Source: an uncultured Opitutia bacterium
Lineage (GTDB): Bacteria > Verrucomicrobiota > Verrucomicrobiia > Opitutales > UBA953
Assembly: GCA_945957395.1 (NCBI GenBank)
Contig: CAMFKE010000005.1
Coordinates: 126,001-190,000 of the forward strand
Reading direction: 5' to 3'
Length of the DNA: 64,000 nucleotides
Part shown: positions 18,878-30,171 of the stretch, piece after piece
Layout of the letters: every line of letters begins with the position of its first letter
Numbering within the stretch: the stretch's first letter is position 1
Position numbers and translations under genes: made by a program
The notes under the pieces: generated by a model
Databases searched by the model: none
Told to the model about the DNA's origin: nothing
The model's input: the letters and a program-made list of their open reading frames with translations, nothing else

Positions 18878-19035
18878 CGCCGCTTTTCAGTCTCCGCTTT
18901 TCGTCGCTCAGCAACGGAAATCGCCGTGGGAGCGCCGCCTCGCCGCCCGGCCCGGCGCGTCGAACACCGACACGCACCCGCGCCGCTAAAAAGACCGAAG
19001 TCGGCTTGAGCGCGGCAAGGGCGCCGCGCCGTCGA

Positions 19036-19075
19036 TAAAAAAGCAACCCCGCGCCGGAAGACTCCGGGCGGGGTT
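19036..19075 (-). terminator. Rho-independent terminator of the P-type ATPase gene
   Basis: An imperfect hairpin pairs AACCCCGCGCCGG (19045-19057) with CCGGGCGGGGTT (19064-19075), one base bulged. On the minus strand it is followed by a run of six T (19037-19042). It lies 35 bases after the ATPase stop codon. Confidence 0.8.
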
Positions 19076-19109
19076 GTTGTTTTCCCTAAGGAAAGCCGGC
19101 GGAGCGGCG

Positions 19110-21392
19110 TCAGGCGCGTCCGCCCTTGCCGAGGAGGAGGCGCAGGGAGTTGAGGCACACCAGCATGGTCGAGCCCTCGTGCGCGAACACACCGAAGGCG
19201 AGCGGGATGCCGTGCGGCGCGAACAGGCTCACGAGCATCATCACCAGGAGCGTGCCCAGCGAGATCACGAGGTTCTGCCGAATCACCGCACGCGCGCGCT
19301 CGGACAGCCGGCGCGCGTCGAGGAAGAGCTCGATGCGGTCGTCCATGAGCACCAGGTCGGATTGCTCCAGGGCGGCGTCGGAGCCGCGCGCGCCCATGGC
19401 TACGGCGATGTCGGCGGAGGCCAGCGCGGGCGCGTCGTTCACGCCGTCGCCGACCATGGCGACCTTGTGTCCGGAGCGGGAAAGGGCGCGCACATACTCG
19501 ACCTTGCCCTCGGGCTTCAGTCCGGCCTGCACCTCGGCCAGACCGAGCTTTTTGCCCACCTCGGCGGCGGCCTCGCGACGGTCGCCGGTGAGCATGACGG
19601 TGCGCACCTTCATGGCGGCGAGCGCGTCCATCACGGGCTTCGATTCGCGGCGGATCTCGTCACGCAGCAGGAGGCGACCGATGACGCCCTCGGCGACCAC
19701 CCACACCTCGGCGTGGTCGGCGGACGGCTCGGGCAGTTTCTCCGCCCACTCGCCCAGCGGGCCGGTGGCGAGCAGCTCGCGACGGCCGAGGGCGCAGGAG
19801 AGCCCCTCCACCGCGCCGCGCACGCCCATGCCGGTCATCGAGCGAAAATCGCTCACCGCGGCGGGCGCGACGCCGTTGCGCTTGCCGTGCGCGACGATGG
19901 CGCGGGCGAGCGGGTGCGTGGAGTGCGCCTCCAGCGCGACGGCCAGCCGGAGGATGTCGGCCTCGCGGCCGGCGGGGAAGCTCTCCACGCGCTCCACGGC
20001 GAGTTCGCCGGTCGTGAGCGTGCCGGTCTTGTCCAGGCAAACGCAGTCGATCTCGGCCAGCTTCTCGATGGCCGCGCCGCCGCGGAAGAGGATGCCGCGA
20101 CGCGCACCCCACGCGATGGCCGCGAGGATGGCGGACGGAATGGAAAGCACCAGCGCGCACGGGCTGGAGACGACCAGCAGCGTCATGGCGCGGTAGAAGG
20201 CGGACTTTTCGCCGGCGGGGGCGTTGAACGCCGGCATGCCGGAGACGAGCCACCAGAAGAGGAAGGCCGCGATGGTCAGGCCGATGATGCCCAGCGAGTA
20301 GGCGGTGCCGAACTTGTCGGTGAAGCGCTGCGAGGGCGCCTTGCGCATCTGCGCGTCGCGGATGAGGCGGATGATCTTCTGCAGCGAGCTTTCCGAAGCG
20401 AGCTTCGTGACGCGCACGCGCACGGCGCCCCACAGGTTCATCGTGCCGCCGAACACGCCGTCGCCGGCGGCCTTCGGCACCGGGCGCGCCTCGCCGGTGA
20501 GCGTGGATTCGTCGGCGGCGGATTCGCCCTCGATCACCTCGCCGTCCAGAGGGAATGCGTCGCCGGGTTTCACCGCCACGCGGTCGCCGACCTTGACGGA
20601 CTCCACGGGAGTCTCGGTCTCGGCGCCGTCGACGCCGATGACGCAGGCGGTCTTGGGCGCGGCCTTGAAGAGGGAGTCGATCTCCTTCTTCGTGCGGTGC
20701 ATGGCGAAATGCTCCAGCGCCCCGGCGCCGGAGAAAAGGAACAGGAGCATCGCGCCCTCGCCCCACTGGCCGATGGCGCACGCACCGGCGGCGACCACAA
20801 GCATGAGGAAGTGCACGTCGAAGCGGCCCTTCGGCAGGTTCTCCACGGAATCCATGAACGCGTCCCAGCCGCCCGCGATCACCGCGAGCGCATAGCAGAC
20901 GACGGACACCATCGGCCGCTCGGGCAGGAAGTGGGCGGTCGCCAGACCGGCGACGCCGAACACCGCGCAGGCCCCGGCGAATCCGGCGAGCACGCGCCAG
21001 TCCTCTTCCTCCTCCTCATGCCCGTGCGCCTCGGCCTCCTCGGCGCCGGGCCAGGGGATTTCGCGCCAGCGCCACAGGCGGTGCGCGGTGTCGCACGACG
21101 GCTTCTCCACCACGAGACGCCCTTCGTGACGGGCGAAACGCAGGCCGGCCAGCACGCCCTCCGGCGCCGCCGTCAGGTCGACGATCTCGCCGATGGCGCG
21201 CAGCGTGGCGGCCAGTTCGGCGCGCAGGACCGCGTCGTCGACGGGGCCCAGCGTGGCGGCCTCGATGCGCCTGCCGGCGGGGTCGATGCTCACCGCCTCG
21301 ATCCCTTCGGCGCGGCGCAGGGCGGCGGCGAGTTCGGCCGCCCAGGCGGGCGGCGGCATGGCGGGGGATTTGACCGAGTCTGAACTACTCAT
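19110..21392 (-). CDS. Heavy-metal P-type ATPase of the P1B-4 (SPC / HEGST) kind
   Basis: The 760-residue protein has the P-type ATPase motifs STLTGEA (actuator), DKTGTLT (454-460, phosphorylated Asp454) and GDGVNDAPALA (hinge). The membrane metal site has SSPCALVLS (SPC at 410-412) and, in the last membrane segment, AHEGSTMLV (HEGST at 738-742). SPC with HEG(G/S)T defines P1B-4 pumps, which in studied cases export Co, Fe, Zn or Cd. No CxxC metal-binding domain is present; instead HGHEEEEE lies at 123-130 before the first membrane helix. It stands alone with its own terminator. No metal regulator gene is next to it. The exact metal is not determinable here. Confidence 0.92.
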   Translation of the reverse strand: MSSSDSVKSPAMPPPAWAAELAAALRRAEGIEAVSIDPAGRRIEAATLGPVDDAVLRAELAATLRAIGEIVDLTAAPEGVLAGLRFARHEGRLVVEKPSCDTAHRLWRWREIPWPGAEEAEAHGHEEEEEDWRVLAGFAGACAVFGVAGLATAHFLPERPMVSVVCYALAVIAGGWDAFMDSVENLPKGRFDVHFLMLVVAAGACAIGQWGEGAMLLFLFSGAGALEHFAMHRTKKEIDSLFKAAPKTACVIGVDGAETETPVESVKVGDRVAVKPGDAFPLDGEVIEGESAADESTLTGEARPVPKAAGDGVFGGTMNLWGAVRVRVTKLASESSLQKIIRLIRDAQMRKAPSQRFTDKFGTAYSLGIIGLTIAAFLFWWLVSGMPAFNAPAGEKSAFYRAMTLLVVSSPCALVLSIPSAILAAIAWGARRGILFRGGAAIEKLAEIDCVCLDKTGTLTTGELAVERVESFPAGREADILRLAVALEAHSTHPLARAIVAHGKRNGVAPAAVSDFRSMTGMGVRGAVEGLSCALGRRELLATGPLGEWAEKLPEPSADHAEVWVVAEGVIGRLLLRDEIRRESKPVMDALAAMKVRTVMLTGDRREAAAEVGKKLGLAEVQAGLKPEGKVEYVRALSRSGHKVAMVGDGVNDAPALASADIAVAMGARGSDAALEQSDLVLMDDRIELFLDARRLSERARAVIRQNLVISLGTLLVMMLVSLFAPHGIPLAFGVFAHEGSTMLVCLNSLRLLLGKGGRA

Positions 21393-21561
21393 CCGGCGGC
21401 AGAATGCAAAATGGCCGGCAAGGTCAACCCGTCACCCTCCGGGACAATTTTCACCCCGTATCCGAAAAAATCCGACGATTGTGAACATTTCTGTCTTTAC
21501 TTTGTCGATACGGGTGCCAGACATATTGATTAAGGGGCTCCGGAAACGACCCCAACACCCC

Positions 21562-22017
21562 ATGAGCAAAACCGATTCCTCCTTCGAACGCCTGCTTACC
21601 GTCTCCATCCCCGAGACCAAGCACGGAGAACTTATCCAATACGCGAAGCGCCACGGCTTCGCCAACTTCAGCGCCCTGGTCCGCTACGCGCTGGAAAGCT
21701 TCGACGCCAGGAAAGGCCTGAGCGCCCCCGAAGCGGCCCGCCAGGTCTCGTTCCGCATCCCGGACGACCTTCGCGGCTCCATCGACAAGCAGGCCAAGAA
21801 AACCGGCGTCAGCCTCGGACACCTCATCCGGACCGCGCTGGAATCCCTGCCCGAAAAACCCGCCGTGACCGCCAAGGCGGCCGGCAAGCCCCGCGCGGCG
21901 AAACCCGCCGCCAAGGCCCCCGCCAAGAAGGCGAAGCCGGCCCCCAAGAAGGCCGCGCCCGCCAAGAAGGCGGCGAGCAAGAAGGCGACAAAACCGGCCA
22001 AAAAAGGCCGTAAGTAA
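21562..22017 (+). CDS. Tandem ribbon-helix-helix protein with histone-H1-like Lys/Ala/Pro tail
   Basis: The 151-residue product starts at ATG 21562 ([12 protein letters not shown]). Two similar units follow: residues about 11-48 ([20 protein letters not shown]...[11 protein letters not shown]) and 61-97 ([20 protein letters not shown]...[11 protein letters not shown]). Each has the strand-helix-helix pattern of ribbon-helix-helix DNA-binding domains, which normally pair as dimers; here two are in one chain. Residues 98-151 are almost only Lys, Ala and Pro, like eukaryotic histone H1 tails and bacterial HC1/AlgP-like proteins. It is probably a DNA-binding nucleoid protein. The next gene, 60 bases on, encodes a protein made only of such a tail. 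The fold call is by pattern. Confidence 0.75.
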   Translation: MSKTDSSFERLLTVSIPETKHGELIQYAKRHGFANFSALVRYALESFDARKGLSAPEAARQVSFRIPDDLRGSIDKQAKKTGVSLGHLIRTALESLPEKPAVTAKAAGKPRAAKPAAKAPAKKAKPAPKKAAPAKKAASKKATKPAKKGRK

Positions 22018-22076
22018 AAACCATTTACCGCGGCGCCCGTCGCCGCGGCGATAATCAACCCCAACCCATAAATACC

Positions 22077-22445
22077 ATGACCGTCACCAAGAAGCCCGCC
22101 GCCAAGAAACCCGCCGCCAAGAAGGCCGCTCCCGCGAAGAAGGCCGTCGCCAAGAAGGCCGCCCCCGCGAAGAAGGCCGTCGCCAAGAAGGCTCCCGCGA
22201 AGAAGGCCGTCGCCAAGAAGGCCCCCGCGAAGAAGGCCGTCGCCAAGAAGGCCCCCGTGAAGAAGGCCGCCGCCAAGAAGGCCCCCGCGAAGAAGGCCGT
22301 CGCCAAGAAGGCCCCCGCGAAGAAGGCCGCCGCCAAGAAGGCCCCCGTGAAGAAGGCCGCCGCCAAGAAGGCTCCCGCGAAGAAGGTCGCCGCCAAGAAG
22401 GTGGCCGCCCCCGCGCCCGCCGCTCCCGCCGCCCCCCAGGCCTAA
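22077..22445 (+). CDS. Lys/Ala/Pro-repeat histone-H1-like protein
   Basis: The 122-residue product consists of repeats of [15 protein letters not shown]-type units, ending in [14 protein letters not shown]. At DNA level a roughly 30-base unit (core GCGAAGAAGGCC, GTCGCCAAGAAG) recurs some eight times, so the length can change by slippage. Such proteins bind DNA without sequence preference and resemble chlamydial/verrucomicrobial Hc-type and AlgP-like proteins. It starts with [11 protein letters not shown] and follows the tandem RHH gene in the same direction, so the two may be co-expressed. No folded domain is present. Confidence 0.75.
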   Translation: MTVTKKPAAKKPAAKKAAPAKKAVAKKAAPAKKAVAKKAPAKKAVAKKAPAKKAVAKKAPVKKAAAKKAPAKKAVAKKAPAKKAAAKKAPVKKAAAKKAPAKKVAAKKVAAPAPAAPAAPQA

Positions 22446-22596
22446 GCGCCCAGGGCTTCCGTGACCGTATCCGGATTCCCACCTCGGGAATCCGGATGCG
22501 GGAGGACTTTCCCCAAAAGATTCGGCCGCCGCGCGCAACATAGCCCCGGCGGCTTTCGCATTTCCAGGCACCGCCCTGCGCCGCCGAGCGCACCGC

Positions 22597-22633
22597 AAAA
22601 AAAACAAAGGCCGCCGGAACCCCGGCGGCCTTT
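22597..22633 (-). terminator. Rho-independent terminator of icd
   Basis: A perfect 12-bp stem pairs AAAGGCCGCCGG (22606-22617) with CCGGCGGCCTTT (22622-22633), loop AACC. On the minus strand eight T follow. It lies 27 bases after the icd stop codon. Confidence 0.92.
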
Positions 22634-22659
22634 GCGTATTCAAAACCTCTCTTCGCGAC

Positions 22660-25998
<3,339 letters not shown>

Positions 25999-26010
25999 TT
26001 AGCCCCTCAT

Positions 26011-26045
26011 GCGGACGCGGCCTCCGGGCCGCGTCCGCTTTGCTT
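26011..26045 (+). terminator. Rho-independent terminator of the outer-membrane protein gene
   Basis: A perfect 12-bp stem pairs GCGGACGCGGCC (26011-26022) with GGCCGCGTCCGC (26027-26038), loop TCCG, followed by TTTGCTT. Confidence 0.85.
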
Positions 26046-26090
26046 CTCTCCCCTACTGAAAAAAATTGGGAAAAACCGAAGGGAAAGGTG

Positions 26091-26119
26091 TTGACACACA
26101 TGCCTTCCCGCTCAGGTTC
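26091..26119 (+). promoter_or_regulatory. Possible sigma-70-type promoter of rplM-rpsI
   Basis: A perfect -35 hexamer TTGACA lies at 26091-26096, 41 bases before the rplM start codon. At the 17-base spacing the -10 position reads AGGTTC, a poor match, so only the -35 element is convincing. Confidence 0.4.
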
Positions 26120-26137
26120 CCGCGCCTCTCTAAAGCA

Positions 26138-26569
26138 ATGAAAACGACTTTGGCAAAAACCTCCAACGACGCCGAAAAGGCCTGGTTCGTCGTTGACGCT
26201 CAGGACCAGGTGGTCGGCCGCCTCGCCGTCAAGATCGCCGCGATCCTTCGTGGCCGTCACAAGCCCACCTACACCCCCCACGTTGACACCGGCGACCACG
26301 TCGTCGTCATCAACGCCGACAAGGTGAAGTTCACCGGTTCCAAGGAGCAGGACAAGACCTACATGTTCTACACCGGATGGGTCGGCACCGCCTACCGCCG
26401 CAATGCCGCGCACATGCGCACGCACAACGAGGAGTTCATCATCCAGCACGCCGTCAAGGGCATGCTCCCGAAGAACAAGCTGGCCTTCAAGATGATCAAG
26501 AAGCTCCACATCTACGGTGGCGCCGATCATCCCCACGCCGCGCAGAACCCCGTCCCCTTCAAGGGCTAA
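26138..26569 (+). CDS. rplM: 50S ribosomal protein L13
   Basis: The 143-residue product begins MKTTLAKTSNDAEKAWFVVD and has the L13 blocks GRLAVKIAAILRGRHKPTYTP, YRRNAAHMRTHNEEF and AVKGMLPKNKLAFKMIKKLHIYGG is the expected C-terminal core. It binds 23S rRNA early in assembly of the large subunit. ATG 26138 is chosen over an upstream in-frame start because it matches the usual N terminus. It forms the standard pair with rpsI, 20 bases downstream. Confidence 0.97.
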   Translation: MKTTLAKTSNDAEKAWFVVDAQDQVVGRLAVKIAAILRGRHKPTYTPHVDTGDHVVVINADKVKFTGSKEQDKTYMFYTGWVGTAYRRNAAHMRTHNEEFIIQHAVKGMLPKNKLAFKMIKKLHIYGGADHPHAAQNPVPFKG

Positions 26570-26589
26570 TCCTTTAACGGATACAAATC

Positions 26590-26982
26590 ATGAGCACCCA
26601 AGTGTTTGACGCCGTCGGCCGTCGCAAGACCGCCACCGCCCGCGTTCGCATCGCCCGCGGCACCGGCAAGATCACCGTCAACGGCAAGGCCCTCGACGAG
26701 TACTGCTACACCGAAACCCTCGCGAAGGCCGCCACCGGCCCCCTCAAGACGGTTGATCAGGTCGGCCAGTTCGACATCGACGTGAATGTCAACGGCGGCG
26801 GCGCCACCGGCCAGGCCGGCGCCATCTCCCTCGGCATCGCCCGCGCCCTCCAGAAGTACAACGCGGAACTGCGCCCCGCCCTCAAGAAGGCCGGCCAGCT
26901 CACCCGCGACGGCCGCGCCAAGGAACGCAAGAAGCCCGGCCGCCCCGGCGCCCGCGCCCGCTTCCAGTTCTCCAAGCGTTAA
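26590..26982 (+). CDS. rpsI: 30S ribosomal protein S9
   Basis: The 130-residue protein begins [20 protein letters not shown] and ends with [17 protein letters not shown], the basic tail that reaches toward the P-site tRNA anticodon in the small subunit. [19 protein letters not shown] is the conserved middle block. It is co-transcribed with rplM and followed by a strong terminator. Confidence 0.97.
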   Translation: MSTQVFDAVGRRKTATARVRIARGTGKITVNGKALDEYCYTETLAKAATGPLKTVDQVGQFDIDVNVNGGGATGQAGAISLGIARALQKYNAELRPALKKAGQLTRDGRAKERKKPGRPGARARFQFSKR

Positions 26983-27003
26983 TCCCGCTTCGCGAACAGC
27001 GAC

Positions 27004-27035
27004 AAAAAGACCTCCGAGCGATCGGAGGTCTTTTT
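27004..27035 (+). terminator. Rho-independent terminator of rplM-rpsI
   Basis: A perfect 14-bp stem pairs AAAAAGACCTCCGA (27004-27017) with TCGGAGGTCTTTTT (27022-27035), loop GCGA. The A and T runs make it work in both directions. Confidence 0.93.
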
Positions 27036-27193
27036 GCGTCCCCATACCGCCAGCACGTAACACATGGAGCAACGCGCGCGAACGGCGCCGCAGCCCGACG
27101 CGAACCGAAATCGTCCACATTCCGCGTTCCGACTTCCGAGTTTCCATGCTTTCCTTTTGCCAAAGCGAAGCGCAGGCCTATTTCGCCCGCACC

Positions 27194-28234
27194 ATGTCCA
27201 AGCTCAAAGTCGGCATCGTCGGCGCCTCGGGTTACACCGGGGAGGAACTCGTGCGCCTCCTGGCGCGTCACCCCCGCGTGGAACTCGCCGTCGCGAGCTC
27301 GCGCAGCCAGGCCGGCACGCCCCTGGCCAAGGCCATGCCGCAGTACCGCGAAATCATCCCGCAGGGCCTGCTCTTCTCCGGCGCCGAACCCGCCGCGCTC
27401 GCCAAGGAACCCGTCGATGTGTGGTTCCTCGCCCTCCCCCACGGCGTCGCCGCCGAGTTCGCCCGCCCGCTCGTCGAGGCCGGCAAGCGCGTGATCGACC
27501 TCTCGGCCGACTTCCGCCTGCGCTGCCCGGACCTGTACAAGAGCTACTACGACCACGAGCACCCCGCGCCCGACCTGCTCAAGGCCGCCCCCTATGTGAT
27601 TCCCGAAGTGTGCACCGACGACTGGCGCGACGCGCGCCTCATCGCGTGCCCCGGATGCTACCCCACCAGTATCCAGATTCCGCTTATCCCGCTGCTGCGC
27701 GCCGGCATCCTCAAGCCCGAGGCCGGCCGCACCGTCATCAACAGCTACTCCGGCGTCTCCGGCGCCGGGAAAAAGGCCGAGGCCGCCTACCTGTACTGCG
27801 AGCGCGACAGCTCCATCAAAGGCTACGGAATGCCCCGCCACCGCCACCTCTCCGAAATCGAGGAGAACCTCTCCCTCGCCGCCGGCCGCGAGGTCGTCGT
27901 TCAGTTCAACCCGCACCTGGCGCCCATGAAGCGCGGCATCGCCACCACCATCGTGCTGCCCGCCGGAGACGCCACCGTGGACGCCGTCTACGCCGCCTGG
28001 AACGAAGCCTACCGCGGCAAGCCCTTCGTGGGCATCCTGCCCACCGGCACCTTCCCCGACACCGCGCATGTCACCGGCACGAACCGCTGCGACATCTCCG
28101 CCGTGCTCGACAAGCGCTCCGGCAACCTGGTCATCACCTCCGCCATCGACAACCTCCTCAAGGGTGCCGGCGGACAGGCCGTGCAGATCATGAACCTCGC
28201 CTGCGGCTTCGAGGAGACCGCCGGCCTCGTCTGA
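27194..28234 (+). CDS. argC: N-acetyl-gamma-glutamyl-phosphate reductase
   Basis: The 346-residue product begins MSKLKVGIVGASGYTGEELV, the NADP-binding Rossmann loop. Catalytic Cys155 lies in IACPGCYPTS. Other family blocks are SGVSGAGKKAE and PHLAPMKRGI. It reduces N-acetyl-glutamyl-phosphate to the semialdehyde, step three of arginine synthesis. ATG 27194 is preferred over upstream starts because it fits the family's N terminus. argJ and argB follow on the same strand, but separated by repeat-bearing gaps. Confidence 0.96.
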   Translation: MSKLKVGIVGASGYTGEELVRLLARHPRVELAVASSRSQAGTPLAKAMPQYREIIPQGLLFSGAEPAALAKEPVDVWFLALPHGVAAEFARPLVEAGKRVIDLSADFRLRCPDLYKSYYDHEHPAPDLLKAAPYVIPEVCTDDWRDARLIACPGCYPTSIQIPLIPLLRAGILKPEAGRTVINSYSGVSGAGKKAEAAYLYCERDSSIKGYGMPRHRHLSEIEENLSLAAGREVVVQFNPHLAPMKRGIATTIVLPAGDATVDAVYAAWNEAYRGKPFVGILPTGTFPDTAHVTGTNRCDISAVLDKRSGNLVITSAIDNLLKGAGGQAVQIMNLACGFEETAGLV

Positions 28235-28242
28235 CGAACCAA

Positions 28243-28356
28243 GTGAGAAGTGCGAATGGAGAAGTGAGAAATAAGTCCGTCGCCCGCGCCGGCTGAACCC
28301 TCCGAAAAATCTCCGCACGCATCTCACACTTCTCCATTCACACCTCTCACTTCTTC
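28243..28356. repeat. Long imperfect inverted repeat between argC and argJ
   Basis: A polypurine arm at 28243-28270 (GTGAGAAGTGCGAATGGAGA...) is nearly the reverse complement of the pyrimidine-rich arm at 28323-28356; about 24 of 28 positions match. The arms are separated by about 52 bases. Related GAGAAGTGAGA-type sequence recurs in the next two gaps. The element ends 9 bases before the argJ start codon. Confidence 0.75.
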
Positions 28357-28364
28357 CAATCCCC

Positions 28365-29585
28365 ATGGTCACCTTCACCGACAACTCACCCGGCATCTCC
28401 GATGTGCAGGGCTTCCTCGTGGCCGGCGCCGGCTGCGATATCCGCAATAAGAATACGGACCGCCTGGACACCGCCGTCATCTATTCGAAGACGCCCTGCG
28501 TGGCCGCCGGCGTGTTCACCACAAACGACATCAAGGCCGCCCCGGTGCGCCTCTGCCAGGCCCGCCTCGCCGAAGGCAAGCCCATGCACGGCGTGATCGC
28601 CAACTCCGGCAACGCCAACGCCTGCACCGGCGACCAGGGCAAGACCGACGCCGCCCGCATGGTCGCCCTCGCCGAGCAGCTCACCGGCGCGCCCGCCGGC
28701 TCCTTCTTTGTCGGCTCCACCGGCCGCATCGGCGACCTCCTGCCCATGGCGAAGGTCGAGAAGGGCATCGCCGAAGCCGCCTCGCGCCTCGCCTCCACCG
28801 AGGCCGAATCGCGCCGCGCGGCCGAGGCCATCCTCACCTCCGACACGCGCCCGAAGACCGCCACCGCCCGCTTCACCTGGCAGGGCAAGACCGTCTCCGT
28901 CTCCGGCATCGCCAAGGGCGCCGGCATGATCGAGCCCGGCATGGCCACCATGCTCGCCTTCCTCGCCACCGATATCGGCATCGAGCGCGAGCTGCTCCAG
29001 AAGTGCCTCTGGCGCGCCAACTCCGCATCCTTCAACACCGTCACCGTCGACGGCGACATGTCCACCAACGACACCGTCATCGTCCTCGCCAACGGCGCCT
29101 CCGGCGTGACCGTCACCGCCGCCGACACCGCCCTGCTCGCGCTCTTCCAGGAGGCCCTCAACAAGGTCGCCTACGCGCTCGCCGACAAGATCGTGGGCGA
29201 CGGCGAAAAGATCACCAAGGTCGTGTCCGTGCAGATCAAGGGTGCGCGCACCGAAGCCGAGGCCGAGACCATCGCCCGCGCCATCGGCAACTCCCTCCTC
29301 GTGAAATCCTCCTGGTACGGCGAAGACCCGAACTGGGGCCGCCTCATGGACGCCGCCGGCTACGCCCGCATCGGCATCATCGAGGAGCGCATCTCCATCT
29401 GGTACAACAGCGTGCCCGCCCTCATCAACGGCCGCCCCATCCCCGAGAACAAGCCCGCCTGGAAGCAGGAGGTCAAAAACCGCCGCTTCAGCATCACCAT
29501 GACCCTCGGCCTCGGCGCCGCCGACTACACGCTGCTGGCGACCGACCTGTCGGAGGCGTATGTGAACTTCAACAAGTCCGAGTAA
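28365..29585 (+). CDS. argJ: Glutamate N-acetyltransferase / amino-acid acetyltransferase (ArgJ)
   Basis: The 406-residue protein carries the self-cleavage site of ArgJ, KGAGMIEPGMATMLAF, with Thr195 as the residue that becomes the N-terminal nucleophile of the beta chain. ANSGNANACTG near residue 80 and NRRFSITMTLGLG near the C terminus are typical. It transfers the acetyl group from N-acetylornithine to glutamate, running the cyclic arginine pathway; bifunctional forms also use acetyl-CoA. It lies between argC and argB. Confidence 0.96.
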   Translation: MVTFTDNSPGISDVQGFLVAGAGCDIRNKNTDRLDTAVIYSKTPCVAAGVFTTNDIKAAPVRLCQARLAEGKPMHGVIANSGNANACTGDQGKTDAARMVALAEQLTGAPAGSFFVGSTGRIGDLLPMAKVEKGIAEAASRLASTEAESRRAAEAILTSDTRPKTATARFTWQGKTVSVSGIAKGAGMIEPGMATMLAFLATDIGIERELLQKCLWRANSASFNTVTVDGDMSTNDTVIVLANGASGVTVTAADTALLALFQEALNKVAYALADKIVGDGEKITKVVSVQIKGARTEAEAETIARAIGNSLLVKSSWYGEDPNWGRLMDAAGYARIGIIEERISIWYNSVPALINGRPIPENKPAWKQEVKNRRFSITMTLGLGAADYTLLATDLSEAYVNFNKSE

Positions 29586-29597
29586 GCCGCACCGAAA

Positions 29598-29730
29598 GCG
29601 GAGTGAGAAGGAGAGAGAGGGTAAGGGGTGAGAAAGTTACGGTGACGCGCTTCGCGCAGGACTTTCGTTAACCACGCCGTACTCTGACTTTATCACACCT
29701 CACTTTCTCTATTTCTCACCCAGACTCCGC
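29598..29730. repeat. Dyad repeat between argJ and the S23-type gene
   Basis: The gap begins with GCGGAGTGAGAAGGAGAGAG (from 29598) and ends with CTCACTTTCTCTATTTCTCAC and ACTCCGC (up to 29730), so its ends are imperfect inverted repeats rich in purines on one arm and pyrimidines on the other. It resembles the argC-argJ dyad in composition. Confidence 0.65.
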
Positions 29731-29736
29731 GCCCCC

Positions 29737-30099
29737 ATGCTCAAGTTGCACGACATCAAGGTTTGGTCGAAAGCCGTGGAATTGAGCACGGAAGTTTATC
29801 GGCGCACTCAGTGCTTCCCGCCGGAAGAGCGATTTGGACTGACCTCGCAAATCCGGCGCGCAGCGGTATCCATCGCCAGCAATATCGCCGAGGGGTATGG
29901 GAGAAACCAACCGAACGAATTCGTCCGGTTTCTCAGCATCGCCGCCGGCTCCCTCTACGAACTGCGTACCCAGCTGATCATCGCCAAAAACATCGGCTTC
30001 CTTTCCCTGGAAAGTTTCGACGAGCTGGATGCGCGCGCATCCGAAGTCGAACGAATGCTCCTCGCCTTCATCCAATCCATCGAAAAGCCCAAGCACTAA
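29737..30099 (+). CDS. Four-helix-bundle protein, S23 / TIGR02436 family
   Basis: The 120-residue product begins MLKLHDIKVWSKAVELSTEV and contains FGLTSQIRRAAVSIASNIAEGYGR, the diagnostic block of this family. These proteins form four-helix bundles and were first noted in intervening sequences of 23S rRNA genes; their function is not known. The gene splits argJ from argB and is bordered by polypurine/polypyrimidine repeats on both sides, which suggests it entered as a mobile cassette. Confidence 0.93.
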   Translation: MLKLHDIKVWSKAVELSTEVYRRTQCFPPEERFGLTSQIRRAAVSIASNIAEGYGRNQPNEFVRFLSIAAGSLYELRTQLIIAKNIGFLSLESFDELDARASEVERMLLAFIQSIEKPKH

Positions 30100-30122
30100 G
30101 CCCCTTTCCACAAAGGCTGCAC

Positions 30123-30163
30123 ACAGGCTCTCTCACTTTCTCTCCCCTCACTTTCTCTCTTTA
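30123..30163. repeat. Polypyrimidine tract before argB
   Basis: The 72-base gap before argB holds a tract of CTCTCTCACTTTCTCT and CCCTCACTTTCTCTC units, a direct repeat of the motif CTCACTTTCTCT, which also occurs at the end of the previous gap (29700-29711). It forms the right border of the S23-type gene cassette. Confidence 0.65.
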
Positions 30164-30171
30164 AGTCAGCC

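Noticed and set aside
19074-21383. 769-codon plus-strand frame
   Set aside because: Antisense to the P-type ATPase with all its motifs; composition (His/Gly/Arg-rich) is that of a GC shadow.
21495-21530. Possible sigma-70 promoter before the RHH-tail gene (TTTACT ... GACATA)
   Set aside because: Spacing and matches are too poor to support; the region is AT-richer than average but no clear pair of hexamers was found.
22055-22396. Minus-strand hydrophobic repeat frame ([11 protein letters not shown] units)
   Set aside because: It is the reverse strand of the Lys/Ala/Pro repeat gene; the plus strand has a proper start and stop and a known protein type.
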